DNA of 64,000 nt from Sulfurospirillaceae bacterium (GCA_028684065.1 JAQUGO010000001.1:186001-250000), one strand, 5' to 3'; positions 33,885-45,741 are shown, numbered from the stretch's first letter. Notes: a model not told the origin generated them from the sequence alone. Made by a program: numbers and translations.

Positions 33885-33894
33885 TTACGTTCCT

Positions 33895-34668
33895 TTATAT
33901 CCGTTTAATACGTCCATGTTCAACGATTATTTGACCTAAATACTCATATTCAAATACTTTTTCACCGTACAAAGCGATGGCATCATTATACAAAGGATTC
34001 GTAGTACAATACGCTAAAAAGTTATCACCTACATGTGGTTCAATATGACCAAACTGCGCCACAAAAGCATCAATATCATAAATAGGTGTTGCAAGTCCTT
34101 TTGCCAAGAATGCATTACTTCCTTCACTATCTCCCGTTCGATGGGGCAAAACAAAAATTGGTTTACCCATTTTTTGTGCAAATTCCATACTACGCATACT
34201 GCCACTATTAACATCAGCTTGAGTCACGATGAGTGCTTCACCAAGAGCTACAATCACTTCATTGCGTAAGGGAAAATTCCATTTATTGGAAGGGCTGCCT
34301 ACTTGGAATTGACTAAGAACCAAACCTTGTTTTTCAATTTCTTCAATAAGTATATGATTGACGTGAGGATAGCGCTTATCTAGACCTGTTCCAGCCACCA
34401 TAATCGTGTTAGAAACCCCTGCCCCTTTGTGCGCCAAAGCATCCACACCCATAGCGCCCCCACTGATAATGCAAACACCAACTTGAGAAAGTTTGTTGGC
34501 TATTTCAAAAGTAGCATTTTTAGTATAGTTAATAGGGTTTCGACTCCCTACGATGGAAATTTTTCGCTTTTTTAATAATTCTTGGTTACCAATGCTATAT
34601 AAAACCGAAGGATATACCTTCATGGCTAAAAGTTCAGGTACCTTACATGTAAGCTCTAAAATCTCCAT
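33895..34668 (-). CDS. dprA: DNA-processing protein DprA
   Basis: The 257-residue protein is essentially only the Rossmann-fold core of DprA, shorter than E. coli Smf because the C-terminal winged helix is missing, as in Campylobacter and Helicobacter. Core motifs are SIVGSRNPINYTK, ISGGAMGVDALAHKGA, GTGLDKRYP and ADVNSGSMRS. It protects incoming single-stranded DNA and loads RecA during transformation. It lies 8 bp after the deacetylase gene. Confidence 0.93.
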   Translation of the reverse strand: MEILELTCKVPELLAMKVYPSVLYSIGNQELLKKRKISIVGSRNPINYTKNATFEIANKLSQVGVCIISGGAMGVDALAHKGAGVSNTIMVAGTGLDKRYPHVNHILIEEIEKQGLVLSQFQVGSPSNKWNFPLRNEVIVALGEALIVTQADVNSGSMRSMEFAQKMGKPIFVLPHRTGDSEGSNAFLAKGLATPIYDIDAFVAQFGHIEPHVGDNFLAYCTTNPLYNDAIALYGEKVFEYEYLGQIIVEHGRIKRI

Positions 34669-34676
34669 ATTAAGCG

Positions 34677-35831
34677 CTATAAATCTTTAACAAAAACCAA
34701 ATCAAGGCCATTGAGCAACTCTTTAGAATCACGTAAAACTTCTAATGTATTTTTATGCGGATGGCCAATGGCAATAGCATATCCATGTTTTCGTGCCGTC
34801 TGAACAGCTTTTTTTAACTGCTCCGTAATATCCGCTTTATTTAAGGAATTATCTAAAAAAACATCACGCGATAAAAGTTGCATTTTATGTTGCCTAAATA
34901 TCTCTGGTGCTTTGCTATCAGGCGCTGTACGACTATCAACAAACATCAAATTCTCATTACGAAAAATGGTTAAAAGTTTTTCCATCGCTGCATAATTAGA
35001 GGTAAAATAGCCACCTGTATGGTTATTGTAATAGCTAATATGAGGGAACCATTTTTTAATGCGTTGGATTCGACGTACCATCACTTCAGAACTATCTACT
35101 ACATTGAGCGTATCCTCTTCTGGTCGCTTGTAATGTTTTGCCTCCAACGGAAGATGTATCATTGCAAAATCAAATTCATGTGAAAGCTTCACTGTTTCAG
35201 GATGCCCTGTTGTTGGTGGAAAAAATGCAGGTGTTATTTTATACGGAATCTCCTTCATCAATTTTGTCTGCCATGCAAAAGAAACATCATCAATAATAAT
35301 CGCAAGCTTAGGCGTTGTTCCAGGGGGATATTTTTTTCTTGTGACTTCACTGACTCTCTTGGTAGGAGATTTATTAACCTCTATGAGACTTGAAGAATAA
35401 TCACGAACTTCTGAAAGATCATGGTTTTTACTATTATCTTCTTGCTCGCCATTCGTATTGACAGCTTCTGTGCTTGTATTGACATCAATAACACTCTCTT
35501 TAGGCAATAAGCTTTGTGTTGTATTACGTTCGACATTTGGCTGAATAACATCAGGGGGAAGAGCAGGTAAAGATACCAATCTCTGCTTTTCATCATCCAG
35601 CATTTTTTTCATTTTATGCATAAGCTCATCCGTTGTTGTCTGCTGCTTTTGCTTTATTTTTTGATTTTGCTGATATGCTTCCATATACATATAAGCACTG
35701 ATTGACAACAAAGGAATAATCACTAAAATAACAAATACTATAATATAATTTTTGTAACTTTTTTGCTTTTGTGAGCTTTGTTTACGCGTCGTCTCTCGCT
35801 TTGGTTTTTTTTCTTTGATTCTTCTTGCCAT
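34677..35831 (-). CDS. divergent polysaccharide deacetylase-family protein (YibQ-like)
   Basis: The 384-residue protein has a basic cytoplasmic N-terminus, one membrane helix (about 28-50), a low-complexity linker and a deacetylase-like domain from residue 170. KLAIIIDDVSFAW, AMIHLPLEA and NNHTGGYFTSN, then MFVDSRTAPDS, are the landmarks of this divergent family. The metal ligands are partly retained. It should sit in the inner membrane with its domain in the periplasm. Function in peptidoglycan or polysaccharide processing is inferred only from the family. Confidence 0.82.
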   Translation of the reverse strand: MARRIKEKKPKRETTRKQSSQKQKSYKNYIIVFVILVIIPLLSISAYMYMEAYQQNQKIKQKQQTTTDELMHKMKKMLDDEKQRLVSLPALPPDVIQPNVERNTTQSLLPKESVIDVNTSTEAVNTNGEQEDNSKNHDLSEVRDYSSSLIEVNKSPTKRVSEVTRKKYPPGTTPKLAIIIDDVSFAWQTKLMKEIPYKITPAFFPPTTGHPETVKLSHEFDFAMIHLPLEAKHYKRPEEDTLNVVDSSEVMVRRIQRIKKWFPHISYYNNHTGGYFTSNYAAMEKLLTIFRNENLMFVDSRTAPDSKAPEIFRQHKMQLLSRDVFLDNSLNKADITEQLKKAVQTARKHGYAIAIGHPHKNTLEVLRDSKELLNGLDLVFVKDL

Positions 35832-35839
35832 TTATCACT

Positions 35840-36079
35840 TTACTTTCCCAATATCACTTCAACTTCTAAAAATTCAAGGTTTTGATTATTGTGTGATGTA
35901 ATTTTAACATCTTCCACTTTTGTATATTTTTTAATAACATTAATCAAATCATTTCTTAAATCGTCCAAATAGGGTAATTTACAACTGGCTCTCTCATGAG
36001 AAAGCATAATTGTTAATCTATCTTTAGCCACACTCGCCGTGTTCTTTTTCTTCCCAAAAAGTTCACTGAAAAAACTCAT
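35840..36079 (-). CDS. minE: cell division topological specificity factor MinE
   Basis: The 79-residue MinE has the amphipathic N-terminus ([12 protein letters not shown]), the MinD-contact segment with [13 protein letters not shown], and a C-terminal dimer domain. It stimulates MinD ATPase to drive pole-to-pole oscillation. Its start overlaps the minD stop by ATGA. Confidence 0.93.
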   Translation of the reverse strand: MSFFSELFGKKKNTASVAKDRLTIMLSHERASCKLPYLDDLRNDLINVIKKYTKVEDVKITSHNNQNLEFLEVEVILGK

Positions 36080-36885
36080 TTGAAGATTCCTTTTAGTGTT
36101 GCAATCAATCCCTTCTTCGCCTTGATATCTAAAAATTCTACCTCTTCACCTAAAATTCTTCGGGCAATACGTCGGTAGCTCTCAGCGGAGAGTGATTTAT
36201 CTTTATTTACAATAGGTGCACCAATATTTGTTGAAGTAATAATATCTTCATCATCAGGAACAACCCCTATCAAAGGAAGAGCTAAAATACTAAGAACATC
36301 TTCCACGCTCAACATATTGCCAGCTTCGACCATATCAGGCTTGATACGGTTAATGATGACATGTTTTTCCACTTCTAAACCATTTTTAGCACGTTCACTT
36401 TTAGCATCAATAATGCCAATAACACGGTCAGCATCACGTACAGAACTTACATCAGGAGTTGAGACAATCAAAGCACGATCAGCCAAGAAAATTGAGTGTT
36501 CAAAGCCACTCTCAATACCTGCAGGTGAATCAATCATGATAATATCAAAGCTCTCTTTAAGACTATCAATCAAAGCTTTTACTTTTTCTTTGCTCAAAAT
36601 ATCTTTATCTTTTGTTTGACTTGCTGGTAAAAAATAGAGTGTTTTAGATTTTTTATCATTAATCAAAGCTTGTGCAAGATTACATCGGCCCTCCATAACA
36701 TCCACAACATCATAAACAATACGGTTTTCTAATCCCAAAATCATATCAAGGTTTCGAAGCCCAATATCAAAATCTATCGCTACTACTTTTTTACCTAAAT
36801 TTGCCAATCCAACTGCTAAGTTAGCGGTGGTCGTTGACTTACCAACTCCACCCTTACCAGATGTTACGGTGATAACAATACCCAT
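36076..36885 (-). CDS. minD: septum site-determining ATPase MinD
   Basis: The 269-residue deviant Walker ATPase has the P-loop [15 protein letters not shown] at its N-terminus, [10 protein letters not shown] and DSPAGIE. The C-terminus ends in a short amphipathic helix ([13 protein letters not shown]) for membrane binding. With MinE it positions the division site. No minC is adjacent. It is separated from ilvC by a hairpin. Confidence 0.95.
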   Translation of the reverse strand: MGIVITVTSGKGGVGKSTTTANLAVGLANLGKKVVAIDFDIGLRNLDMILGLENRIVYDVVDVMEGRCNLAQALINDKKSKTLYFLPASQTKDKDILSKEKVKALIDSLKESFDIIMIDSPAGIESGFEHSIFLADRALIVSTPDVSSVRDADRVIGIIDAKSERAKNGLEVEKHVIINRIKPDMVEAGNMLSVEDVLSILALPLIGVVPDDEDIITSTNIGAPIVNKDKSLSAESYRRIARRILGEEVEFLDIKAKKGLIATLKGIFK

Positions 36886-36911
36886 GTAACCTCTTTTTTA
36901 TTTTAAAATAG

Positions 36912-36946
36912 AACGTGCAAAAGAAGCAAAGCTCTTTTTGCACGTT
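36912..36946 (-). terminator. terminator after ilvC
   Basis: AACGTGCAAAA (36912-36922) and TTTTGCACGTT (36936-36946) form an 11-bp stem. On the minus strand it follows the ilvC stop and is followed by CTATTTTAAAA, a partial U-tract. Confidence 0.65.
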
Positions 36947-36961
36947 GTTAATTTTTATAGT

Positions 36962-37999
<1,038 letters not shown>

Positions 38000-38145
38000 T
38001 TAATATAGATTTTCGGCATTTTACAAAAAGGTTACTTAAAAAAATCAATTTTACGGATGGCTCTTAAGAGATGAAAGCAAACTATAAACCAACTACAGAT
38101 AAAATTTAAAACGTAAAATTATATATTTCAATATAGGGATACTCA

Positions 38146-38958
38146 ATGAACGACACTATTTTAAAAAAAATTAAAGCATTGCCACCGCTTGATGATACCA
38201 TTGTAAAAATTCAACGTATTTGTGTGGATAAAAATAGCTCGCTCAATGATTTGGTTAAAGTTGTTGAAAGTGACCCTATGCTCACTGCAAATATTTTAAA
38301 ATCTTCAAACTCACCGCTTTATGGCTTTAGTAGAGAAATTAAAAATATCTCTCACGCTGTTTCTTTGTTTGGTATGGCAACGGTAAGAGGTTTTGCTCTA
38401 TCGAGTGCTATCAAACAAAATATCAAAATCAACTTTGAGCCTTACAATATAAGCAATAATGCCTTTTTAGACATTAGCACTCTTCAAAGTAGTTTTATGT
38501 TCAAATGGTATTCTAAAGCCAACAAATCTATGCTTGAAATTTTACTGCCAGCTGCTTTTATGATGGAAGTTGGAAAAATTATCATTGCCAATGAATTAAT
38601 AGAACAAGGTAAGGATACCATTTTTAAACAAACATTATCAGGCATTAAAACTCCACATCAACTTTCAGCGCTCGAAAAAGAGATTATTGGCTTCACAAAC
38701 GAAGAAATCACAGCTAAAGTTTTTGAACAATGGAATTTAGAACCTGAACTTGTTGAATCCATTCATTTTTCTAATGAACCATTTTTGGCACAAGATCATA
38801 TTAAACCTTTTGCTTCAGCGCTAAGCGTTGTTAAAAATACTATTAATATATTTGGCCAATTTGATGAAGCCTCCACTACCCGTTCACTGACACTTATTGA
38901 TAACTATGGCCTCGACAAAGAACTATATCTACAGACGATAGAGCAATTTAAGCAGTGA
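38146..38958 (+). CDS. HDOD-domain signalling protein
   Basis: The 270-residue protein is almost entirely an HDOD domain. LPPLDDTIVKIQRI and VVESDPMLTANILKSSNSPLYGFSREIKNISHAVSLFGMATVRG follow the family consensus. The HD metal ligands are missing, as in all HDOD proteins, so no phosphodiesterase activity is expected. It is the first gene of a run with rnr, holA and the rpsF operon, and overlaps rnr by 4 nt. Confidence 0.85.
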   Translation: MNDTILKKIKALPPLDDTIVKIQRICVDKNSSLNDLVKVVESDPMLTANILKSSNSPLYGFSREIKNISHAVSLFGMATVRGFALSSAIKQNIKINFEPYNISNNAFLDISTLQSSFMFKWYSKANKSMLEILLPAAFMMEVGKIIIANELIEQGKDTIFKQTLSGIKTPHQLSALEKEIIGFTNEEITAKVFEQWNLEPELVESIHFSNEPFLAQDHIKPFASALSVVKNTINIFGQFDEASTTRSLTLIDNYGLDKELYLQTIEQFKQ

Positions 38959-40901
38959 GAAACTTTTTACAGACCCTTTGTACAGGACTTTTAGAGGAAA
39001 ATATTTCTCCTCTTTTTTCTTCTCACCTCAATGAACTTATTCGCCTTAAAGCTGTTATTAAAGTAGGACAACTTTACCTTTTTGAAGACGACTATACAGC
39101 AGGAAAAATTGATGTTGCCTTCAGTGGTACAGGCTTTTTAGAATCTTTTGAACCCAATAACACCAAAGATATTCTTATCGAAGCATCTAACCTTAATGGT
39201 GCTATGCGTGGCGATTTAGTAGTAGCCAAAAAACTACACGCTAAACGAGGTAGCCGCGCTAAAGCTGTTGTCATCTATATTGCACAACGTGCTTTTGCCA
39301 AAAGTATTGTTTATACGAAAATGCAAAAGGGAAAAGTTGTTGGGGCAAATGTCAAAAATGAATCCATTCTGGAAATTGCTGCGAGCCAAAAATCTCTTAA
39401 AGAACTCCCATTAGGTACTGTTTTAAAAATTGACAATACCACCAATACATTAGAAGAAGTTTTAGGAATATTAAGTGATCCCTCAGTGGATGAAAAAATA
39501 TCGTTAGCACTCTTTGATAAACACGAATTTTTTTCCAAACAAGCAGAAGCAGAAGCAAAAAGCCATGGAGACAGTGTCGATAAATCCTATTATCCAGACC
39601 GCGTGGATCTTACTAATTTACCTTTTTGTACCATTGATCCTGTTGATGCAAAAGATTTTGATGATGCTATCTACTTTGATGTTAAAGGGCATATCCTTTA
39701 TGTGGCTATTGCCGATGTTACTGAGTATGTATTTGATATGGGGCCTATTGATAAAGAGGCACGTGAACGAGGTTTTTCTATCTATTTTCCACACAAGTCT
39801 ATTCCTATGCTTCCGCGTGCTTTGAGTGAAAATATTTGTTCCTTAAAACCCAATGAAGATAGATTAGCATTTACGTTTAAAATTACATTAGACCCTCTTA
39901 CTTATAAGCCCATCAAAGAAGAATTACTGCAAAGTGTTATTCATTCTCAGAAGCGCTATACATATGAGCAAATTGATCTCTTTTTACAAGGAGATACTCA
40001 CGGCGCTGATAATGTCGACAAAACAATTCTCACCTACCTTCTACCCCTTTATGCATTGATGCAAAAAGTAAGAGCTTTACGATTGGAACACTCTTTTGAA
40101 TTTCGTTCATCTGAAGTGCGAATGCATGTTAATGAAGAGCAAAACCTTCTTTCAACGACAATTGAACATGAAACACCTTCACATGGTTTAATTGAAGACT
40201 GTATGCTTTTAGCCAATAAAGCAGCTGCAAAACGTCTTAATTATGGTGTATTCAGAACTCATGAGAGTCCTTCATTTGAACGTTTAGAGTCTCTTTTAAA
40301 TGATTTAGCATTGATTGGTATTCACGCTAAGCTTAGTTCTGATATTCCTATGTTGATTCAAACATTACAAAAACAAGCGGATCAATTACACCTTCGAGAA
40401 GAAGTTGATCAGCTTATTATTAAAAGCCAAAAGAAAGCCATCTATGCGCCAGAAAATAAAGGTCATTTTGGACTAGGTTTTGACTCCTATACACACTTTA
40501 CCTCACCAATTAGACGTTATAGTGATTTAACACTACACCGTATTTTAAAATTACATCTTAAAAACGATGATAAGAAATTACAATTTTTACTTAAAAACAT
40601 AGCAACCTTGTGTGAAAAAGTAAGCTTTTTAGAACGTGAAAGTGATAAAGTGGCATGGGACTATATGGACCGAAAATTTGCTCGTTGGGCTGATTTACAT
40701 GTTGGTGAAAATTTTAAAGCCATTGTTACAGATGCGGAACAAAATCCTATTGCAAAACTTGATGATGAACTCAAAGGTGCTCGTATTTTTCTTTTAGACA
40801 ATGATGTGAGTCTCCTTCAAAAAATTGAAATCAAAATTGTCGAAAGCAATATTGCAACGACAAAGATATACGCCAGAGTTGTTAAAGTCCTCAATGTATA
40901 A
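38955..40901 (+). CDS. rnr: ribonuclease R (RNB family exoribonuclease)
   Basis: The 648-residue 3'-5' exoribonuclease starts at a GTG that overlaps the HDOD stop as GTGA. The RNB catalytic centre is intact: TIDPVDAKDFDDAIYF gives the metal-binding aspartates, and later HFTSPIRRYSDLTLHR. The short S1 region is at the C-terminus. It is shorter than E. coli RNase R because the N-terminal helix-turn-helix and part of the cold-shock region are reduced, the usual state in this phylum. Confidence 0.94.
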   Translation: MRNFLQTLCTGLLEENISPLFSSHLNELIRLKAVIKVGQLYLFEDDYTAGKIDVAFSGTGFLESFEPNNTKDILIEASNLNGAMRGDLVVAKKLHAKRGSRAKAVVIYIAQRAFAKSIVYTKMQKGKVVGANVKNESILEIAASQKSLKELPLGTVLKIDNTTNTLEEVLGILSDPSVDEKISLALFDKHEFFSKQAEAEAKSHGDSVDKSYYPDRVDLTNLPFCTIDPVDAKDFDDAIYFDVKGHILYVAIADVTEYVFDMGPIDKEARERGFSIYFPHKSIPMLPRALSENICSLKPNEDRLAFTFKITLDPLTYKPIKEELLQSVIHSQKRYTYEQIDLFLQGDTHGADNVDKTILTYLLPLYALMQKVRALRLEHSFEFRSSEVRMHVNEEQNLLSTTIEHETPSHGLIEDCMLLANKAAAKRLNYGVFRTHESPSFERLESLLNDLALIGIHAKLSSDIPMLIQTLQKQADQLHLREEVDQLIIKSQKKAIYAPENKGHFGLGFDSYTHFTSPIRRYSDLTLHRILKLHLKNDDKKLQFLLKNIATLCEKVSFLERESDKVAWDYMDRKFARWADLHVGENFKAIVTDAEQNPIAKLDDELKGARIFLLDNDVSLLQKIEIKIVESNIATTKIYARVVKVLNV

Positions 40902-41880
40902 ACGTGAATATGAAGGGCTTTTGAAAGCCAAAAAAACACCAAAGTCATCTCTTTTTTACGGTGCATGTATGTACCAGAATAATTTTTTATTGAATGCAGC
41001 ACTGCACCTGCTGAATGTTCAAAAAGACGAAAAACTGTTACTCTATTTTGATGAGTACCATTTTGGAACTGCTAAAAATTTTATTGCACAGTCTTCTTTA
41101 TTTGGAGACAGAAATATCCTTATTATTAAATCCGATAAAGTTATTCCTACAAAAGAAATTGAAAGTTTAGTAGAACTTTGCAGTAAAAATGAATCAAGCT
41201 ACTTTTTTTATCAATATTATGGTGACGATACAAAAATAAAAACTGCTTCTAAAGTTTTCGATAAAAAAGGTGATGCCACTTTTGTTCGTCTCTTTAAAGC
41301 AGATTATAATGAAGCTATTTCTATGCTCATGGAAGATGCTAATAAATATTCTCTATCTATTAGTCGCTATGCTATGCAACATCTTTATATGGTGCATATG
41401 GAAGATTTATCATTATGTGTTAATGAATTTGATAAACTCGCTTTATTAGGCCATGAGATTCAGACTCGTGACATTGATTTACATGTCTATGGTCTAGGAA
41501 CCGTTACATTAGATACTTTTATTTCAAAACTTTTGGATAAAAAAGATATCAAAGAAGACTTAGAACGTATGAGTATCAGTGATGGTCATGATGAAATTAA
41601 AATTATCAATGCAATTGAAAATTATATTACCCAATTATTTTTATTCCACGCTTATATCAAACTCAATGGAAGTTTTGATGCAAAAGCAGTTTTAGGATAC
41701 CCGCTTCCTCCACAACTTGCTAATCAGCGTTCCACACAATCAATTAAACTGGATTTAAAGACCTATAAAGTTCTTTTCAGCCTTTTACTAGATGCAGAGT
41801 TTCGCCTTAAGAAATCTTCAAATCTTGAAAAAAGTGCTTTTCTCCTCTCTGTCTTAATTAAACTTCAAAGTTATTTATAA
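40894..41880 (+). CDS. holA: DNA polymerase III delta subunit (HolA-like)
   Basis: I start at the ATG 40894, which overlaps the rnr stop by 8 nt, giving 328 residues; an open frame further upstream lies within rnr. The sequence matches the divergent HolA type of Campylobacterota (FYGACMYQNNFLLNAAL, LLYFDEYHFGTAKNF, QHLYMVHMEDLSLCVNEFDKLALL) with a C-terminal collar. It is the clamp-loader subunit that opens the beta ring. The position before rpsF agrees with related genomes. Confidence 0.83.
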   Translation: MYKREYEGLLKAKKTPKSSLFYGACMYQNNFLLNAALHLLNVQKDEKLLLYFDEYHFGTAKNFIAQSSLFGDRNILIIKSDKVIPTKEIESLVELCSKNESSYFFYQYYGDDTKIKTASKVFDKKGDATFVRLFKADYNEAISMLMEDANKYSLSISRYAMQHLYMVHMEDLSLCVNEFDKLALLGHEIQTRDIDLHVYGLGTVTLDTFISKLLDKKDIKEDLERMSISDGHDEIKIINAIENYITQLFLFHAYIKLNGSFDAKAVLGYPLPPQLANQRSTQSIKLDLKTYKVLFSLLLDAEFRLKKSSNLEKSAFLLSVLIKLQSYL

Positions 41881-41935
41881 CACAATATACAACCCTTTCA
41901 AAAGTAGTATAAGCAGACCATAAGATGCATTACGA

Positions 41936-41989
41936 TATAATCTCAAGCTTAACCAAAAAATCCTTACTCAAATCCTTAACGATTTGGGT
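41936..41989 (+). promoter_or_regulatory. rpsF operon promoter and leader hairpin
   Basis: TATAAT at 41936-41941 begins a leader of about 60 nt. Within it ACTCAAATC (41966-41974) can pair with GATTTGGGT (41981-41989), nine pairs with one G-T wobble and a 6-nt loop. S6:S18-responsive leaders occur at this place in many bacteria. I do not see their conserved CCG loop clearly, so this remains a structural observation. Confidence 0.4.
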
Positions 41990-42009
41990 GAAATCCATAA
42001 GGAGAAAAT

Positions 42010-42432
42010 ATGCGACATTATGAGTTGCTTATTGTAGTAAAACCTACTTTAACAGTAGAAGAGCTACAAGCAAAATTAAATTTTCTAAAAGAAATTTTAG
42101 AAAAAAATGGTGCAGTTATTGCTGCGAAACAAGAGATGGGTACACGCAAACTTGCGTACCAAATAGACAAGTTTGAGCGCGGAAGTTATACTGTGTTCTA
42201 CTTCACTGCCCCTACAGCTGCCATTGCAGAAGTAGAGCGACTTATCAGAATTACTGAAGAGTTTATTCGCTTTATGACTGTTAAATTTGAAAATCAAAAA
42301 GAACTTAGATTCTGGAATAAACAAGTTGAAAAACTTACTAAAAAAAGCGAGCCAGCACCTGTTGCTGTAGCTGCCCCAGTAGCGGAATCTAAAGAGACAT
42401 CTGAAGACGAAATCGTTACAACTGAAGCTTAA
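42010..42432 (+). CDS. rpsF: 30S ribosomal protein S6
   Basis: The 140-residue protein has the S6 ferredoxin-like fold ([37 protein letters not shown]) plus an Ala/Pro/Glu-rich acidic tail of about 35 residues. S6 binds S18 on the 30S platform. It heads the rpsF-ssb-rpsR operon and follows a good AAGGAG site. Confidence 0.96.
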   Translation: MRHYELLIVVKPTLTVEELQAKLNFLKEILEKNGAVIAAKQEMGTRKLAYQIDKFERGSYTVFYFTAPTAAIAEVERLIRITEEFIRFMTVKFENQKELRFWNKQVEKLTKKSEPAPVAVAAPVAESKETSEDEIVTTEA

Positions 42433-42442
42433 TTAAGGAGCC

Positions 42443-42928
42443 ATGATGTTCAACAGAGTAGTATTGCTTGGTAATTTGACTCGTGATTGTGAACTTCGTT
42501 ATTTGCCTAGTGGCGGAGCCGTTTGTACGACTGGTATTGCGACCAATCGAAAATTTAAAAAACAAGATGGAAGTTCTGGCGAAGAAGTTTGCTTTATTGA
42601 CATCACGTTTTTTGGTCGTACTGCAGAGATAGCCAATCAATACCTAAGCCGTGGTAAAAAAGTATTGGTTGAAGGTCGTCTAAAGTTAGATCAATGGACA
42701 GACCAAACTGGTGCAAAACGCAGTAAACATTCTATCACCGTAGAAACACTACAGATGATTGATACACGAGGCCAAGGTGATGGTGATCACACAAGTGGAT
42801 ATGATGCTCCAGCAATAGGTTCAAATACACCTGCCCAAAAACCATCATACCAAAAACCAACTACTCCTGAATACAGTGGTCATGACATTCCGGACATCGA
42901 TATTAACGATGACGAAATACCGTTTTAG
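42443..42928 (+). CDS. ssb: single-stranded DNA-binding protein
   Basis: The 161-residue SSB has an N-terminal OB fold (FNRVVLLGNLTRDCELRYLP; VEGRLKLDQWTDQTGAKRSKHSI), a Gly/Pro/Gln-rich linker, and the acidic tip ending DDEIPF that recruits repair proteins. Two start codons are adjacent (ATGATG). It lies between the S6 and S18 genes, the classical arrangement. Confidence 0.97.
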   Translation: MMFNRVVLLGNLTRDCELRYLPSGGAVCTTGIATNRKFKKQDGSSGEEVCFIDITFFGRTAEIANQYLSRGKKVLVEGRLKLDQWTDQTGAKRSKHSITVETLQMIDTRGQGDGDHTSGYDAPAIGSNTPAQKPSYQKPTTPEYSGHDIPDIDINDDEIPF

Positions 42929-42949
42929 TAAATAACAAGGATTAAAAAA

Positions 42950-43216
42950 ATGGCAGAGAAAAGAAAATTTGCACGTAAATATTGCAAATACTGTGAAGCA
43001 AAAGTAGAATATGTTGACTATAAAGATGCAAAAATTTTAAGACACTCACTTTCTGAGCGTTATAAAATTATGCCACGTCGTTTAACAGGCAACTGCAAAA
43101 GACATCAAGAGATGGTTGAGCTTGCTATTAAACGCGCTCGTGCAACAGCAGTCATCCCTTACATCATCGACACTCGTAAAGTGGTTGCTGTACCTTTCGA
43201 GCAATTGCAACAATAG
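42950..43216 (+). CDS. rpsR: 30S ribosomal protein S18
   Basis: The 88-residue protein begins [17 protein letters not shown], with cysteines of the zinc-binding S18 form. The core [28 protein letters not shown] is the S18 signature. It is the last gene of the operon, closed by a strong hairpin. Confidence 0.96.
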   Translation: MAEKRKFARKYCKYCEAKVEYVDYKDAKILRHSLSERYKIMPRRLTGNCKRHQEMVELAIKRARATAVIPYIIDTRKVVAVPFEQLQQ

Positions 43217-43226
43217 CCTCACATGT

Positions 43227-43254
43227 AATCCCAAATGCAAAAGCATTTGGGATT
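43227..43254. terminator. bidirectional terminator between rpsR and lon
   Basis: AATCCCAAATGC (43227-43238) and GCATTTGGGATT (43243-43254) are a perfect 12-bp stem with an AAAA loop. It lies between convergent rpsR and lon, and overlaps an ACATGTAA word at 43221. Confidence 0.75.
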
Positions 43255-43268
43255 CACTCTTCATAATC

Positions 43269-45695
43269 TTATTTTTCTAATGCCAATGCCAATACTTCTT
43301 CAATCCGTGATACTGGTAAAATTTTCATCTTCTCTTTAACTTCATCAGGAATCTCATCCAAATCTTTTTCATAATTTTTAAGTGGCACAAGCGCTGTTTT
43401 TATCTTTGCCTTATACGCCGCAATGAGTTTTTCTTTAAGCCCACCAATAGGCAATACTTTGCCGCTTAATGTGAGTTCCCCTGTCATCGCGATATCACTA
43501 ATAACTTTTTTATTGGACAAGATTGAAGCCATCGCCGTTGCCATAGTGATACCTGCACTTGGACCATCTTTAGGTGTTGCACCCTCTGGAACGTGTACAT
43601 GTAAATCAAATCGTCTGTAAACATCACTTGCTTCAATTTTTCTTGCAGTCTCTTCTTTTTCTGCTGGAACAGTAGGGATAATACTCAGAGGTATATCAAT
43701 TTTGCCTTCATCAATCAGGACTTTAACAACACTTAAAGCAATTTTTGCAGACTCTTTCATAACATCACCCAAAGAGCCTGTCAGCTGAACAGCACCCTTG
43801 CCTTGAATGCGAATAGCTTCAATTTTAAGGACATCGCCCCCAACACTTGTCCACGCAAGTCCATTTACAATTCCTACAAAGTTTTCTTTATCAACTTCAT
43901 CAATTTCAAAGACACTTTTAGGTAAATACTCTTTAAGATTATTTTGTGTTATACCTACTTTTTGCAATTCTGGATTGAGTAAAAGTTGTTTAGCCACTTT
44001 TCGTAAAATATCAGCTATTCTTCGACGTAAATTTCTAACACCTGACTCTCGAGTATAATTAGAGATAATAAGTTGTAACGTAGGCTTGGTAATAGCAATT
44101 TCACTATTTTTAAGACCATGCTTTTTTAATTCTTGTGGAATTAAGTATTTTTTAGCTATTTCATATTTTTCTTGAGGGGTATAAGAATTGATGAAGATAA
44201 ACTCCATTCTATCCCGCAAAGGTGCAGGAATAGAACCTACTTCATTCGCCGTTGCAATAAAGATGATTTTACTCAAATCAATATTAAAGTTTAAATAATA
44301 ATCTCTAAATTTGTTATTTTGCTCTGGATCAAGCACCTCCAGTAATACAGCTGTTGGGTCCCCTCTAAAACTTCGTGCTACCTTATCAATTTCATCTAAA
44401 ACAATGACCGGATTCATCTCGCCAGCTTCAATAATACCTTGAACAATGCGCCCAGGCATAGCACCAATATACGTTCGTCGATGACCTCTGAGCTCATTAA
44501 CATCTTCCAAACCGCCTAGCGCTATACGAATCAGTTTTCGCTTCAGTGCTTTTGCAATCGAATTGGCTAATGAAGTTTTACCAACACCTGGAGGGCCTGC
44601 GAAACATAAAATAGCACCACTTCCAGTTTTTTCGGCGATACCTCGTTTTGCCATCAACTCACGAACGGCAAAAAATTCTTCAATTCTATCTTTTGGTTTT
44701 TCTAACGAATAATGGTCTTGATCCAATTGGGAACGTACTTCCAAAACATCCAATGCTTTTTTAGATATTTTACTGAATGGAATTTCAATGACCCAGTCCA
44801 AATAACTTTGAATCAAATTGGCATCGGCAGAATCAGGATGCATGCGAGAGAGTTTGTCAATCTGCTTTTTGATTTCTTTATACGCATCTTCGTCCATATA
44901 ATCTTTTTTTGCATCTAACTTTTTACGATACTCTTCGATCTCTTCTTCCCGTTGATTATCACTTCCAAGCTCTTTTTGAATCTGCTTTAACTGCTCTTTT
45001 AAAAAATACTCTTTATTCACTTTCTCAATTTGAGAATGTACTTTAGTCTTAATCTCTTTTTTAAGCCTACTAGATTCTATTTCTTCAATCACATAGTCAA
45101 TTAGCTGTAATAAACGTATTTCGTCATCATCTTCTATAAAAAGCTTATAGGCCTGTTCCTTCTTTAGCTTCATACTACTAGCAATCAAATCGGCAATACG
45201 GTTGACATCACTATTGTCTTCAATCGTTTTAAGTAAATCTGGAGGAAATGGGCCACCCAAACTACCAAGTGTTGTCACCTTTTCACGCAAAACTGCTAAA
45301 ATTGCATCAAGTTTTGCAGAACTAGAAAGCATTGGATGCATAACATCAACAACAGCTCGTAAAGGTGATGCACTTTTTTCTTTAAGAATACGCCCTTTTT
45401 GCATACCTTGAAATAAAATCTTCACACGGCCATCAGGTAAATCCACTTTACGCATAATCGAACCAATGACACCGGCATCATAAATAGAAGAAAAATCTCT
45501 TCCTTTTTCATGACCTAACTTGGTCGTACAAACCATTATAAGAGAATTATGCTCTAAAGCACTATTGGCAGCAAGAATATTTTCATCATCCGCTAAAAAA
45601 AGAGGCGAAATCATAAAAGGATATAAAAAAAGGTTATCTTCTACGAGAATTGGTATTTCTGTAGGAAAAGCATTATAATCACTTAATTTCATCAA
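43269..45695 (-). CDS. lon: ATP-dependent protease Lon
   Basis: The 808-residue protease has an N-terminal substrate domain, coiled coil, AAA+ module (Walker [10 protein letters not shown]; Walker [10 protein letters not shown]) and C-terminal protease domain with the catalytic serine in [11 protein letters not shown] and the lysine in the [15 protein letters not shown] region. It degrades misfolded and short-lived regulatory proteins. Order bamD-lon next to rpsR is as in Campylobacter. Confidence 0.97.
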   Translation of the reverse strand: MMKLSDYNAFPTEIPILVEDNLFLYPFMISPLFLADDENILAANSALEHNSLIMVCTTKLGHEKGRDFSSIYDAGVIGSIMRKVDLPDGRVKILFQGMQKGRILKEKSASPLRAVVDVMHPMLSSSAKLDAILAVLREKVTTLGSLGGPFPPDLLKTIEDNSDVNRIADLIASSMKLKKEQAYKLFIEDDDEIRLLQLIDYVIEEIESSRLKKEIKTKVHSQIEKVNKEYFLKEQLKQIQKELGSDNQREEEIEEYRKKLDAKKDYMDEDAYKEIKKQIDKLSRMHPDSADANLIQSYLDWVIEIPFSKISKKALDVLEVRSQLDQDHYSLEKPKDRIEEFFAVRELMAKRGIAEKTGSGAILCFAGPPGVGKTSLANSIAKALKRKLIRIALGGLEDVNELRGHRRTYIGAMPGRIVQGIIEAGEMNPVIVLDEIDKVARSFRGDPTAVLLEVLDPEQNNKFRDYYLNFNIDLSKIIFIATANEVGSIPAPLRDRMEFIFINSYTPQEKYEIAKKYLIPQELKKHGLKNSEIAITKPTLQLIISNYTRESGVRNLRRRIADILRKVAKQLLLNPELQKVGITQNNLKEYLPKSVFEIDEVDKENFVGIVNGLAWTSVGGDVLKIEAIRIQGKGAVQLTGSLGDVMKESAKIALSVVKVLIDEGKIDIPLSIIPTVPAEKEETARKIEASDVYRRFDLHVHVPEGATPKDGPSAGITMATAMASILSNKKVISDIAMTGELTLSGKVLPIGGLKEKLIAAYKAKIKTALVPLKNYEKDLDEIPDEVKEKMKILPVSRIEEVLALALEK

Positions 45696-45741
45696 TGTAT
45701 CTCCGTCATGTATTTAATTTTAATTGGTATTAATATGTAAG

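Noticed and set aside
36317-36619. 100-residue open frame antisense to minD
   Set aside because: Fully inside minD, with no family likeness; a shadow of the minD codon pattern.
39514-39825. 103-residue open frame in another frame of rnr
   Set aside because: Overlaps the conserved catalytic region of RNase R, which is clearly the translated frame.
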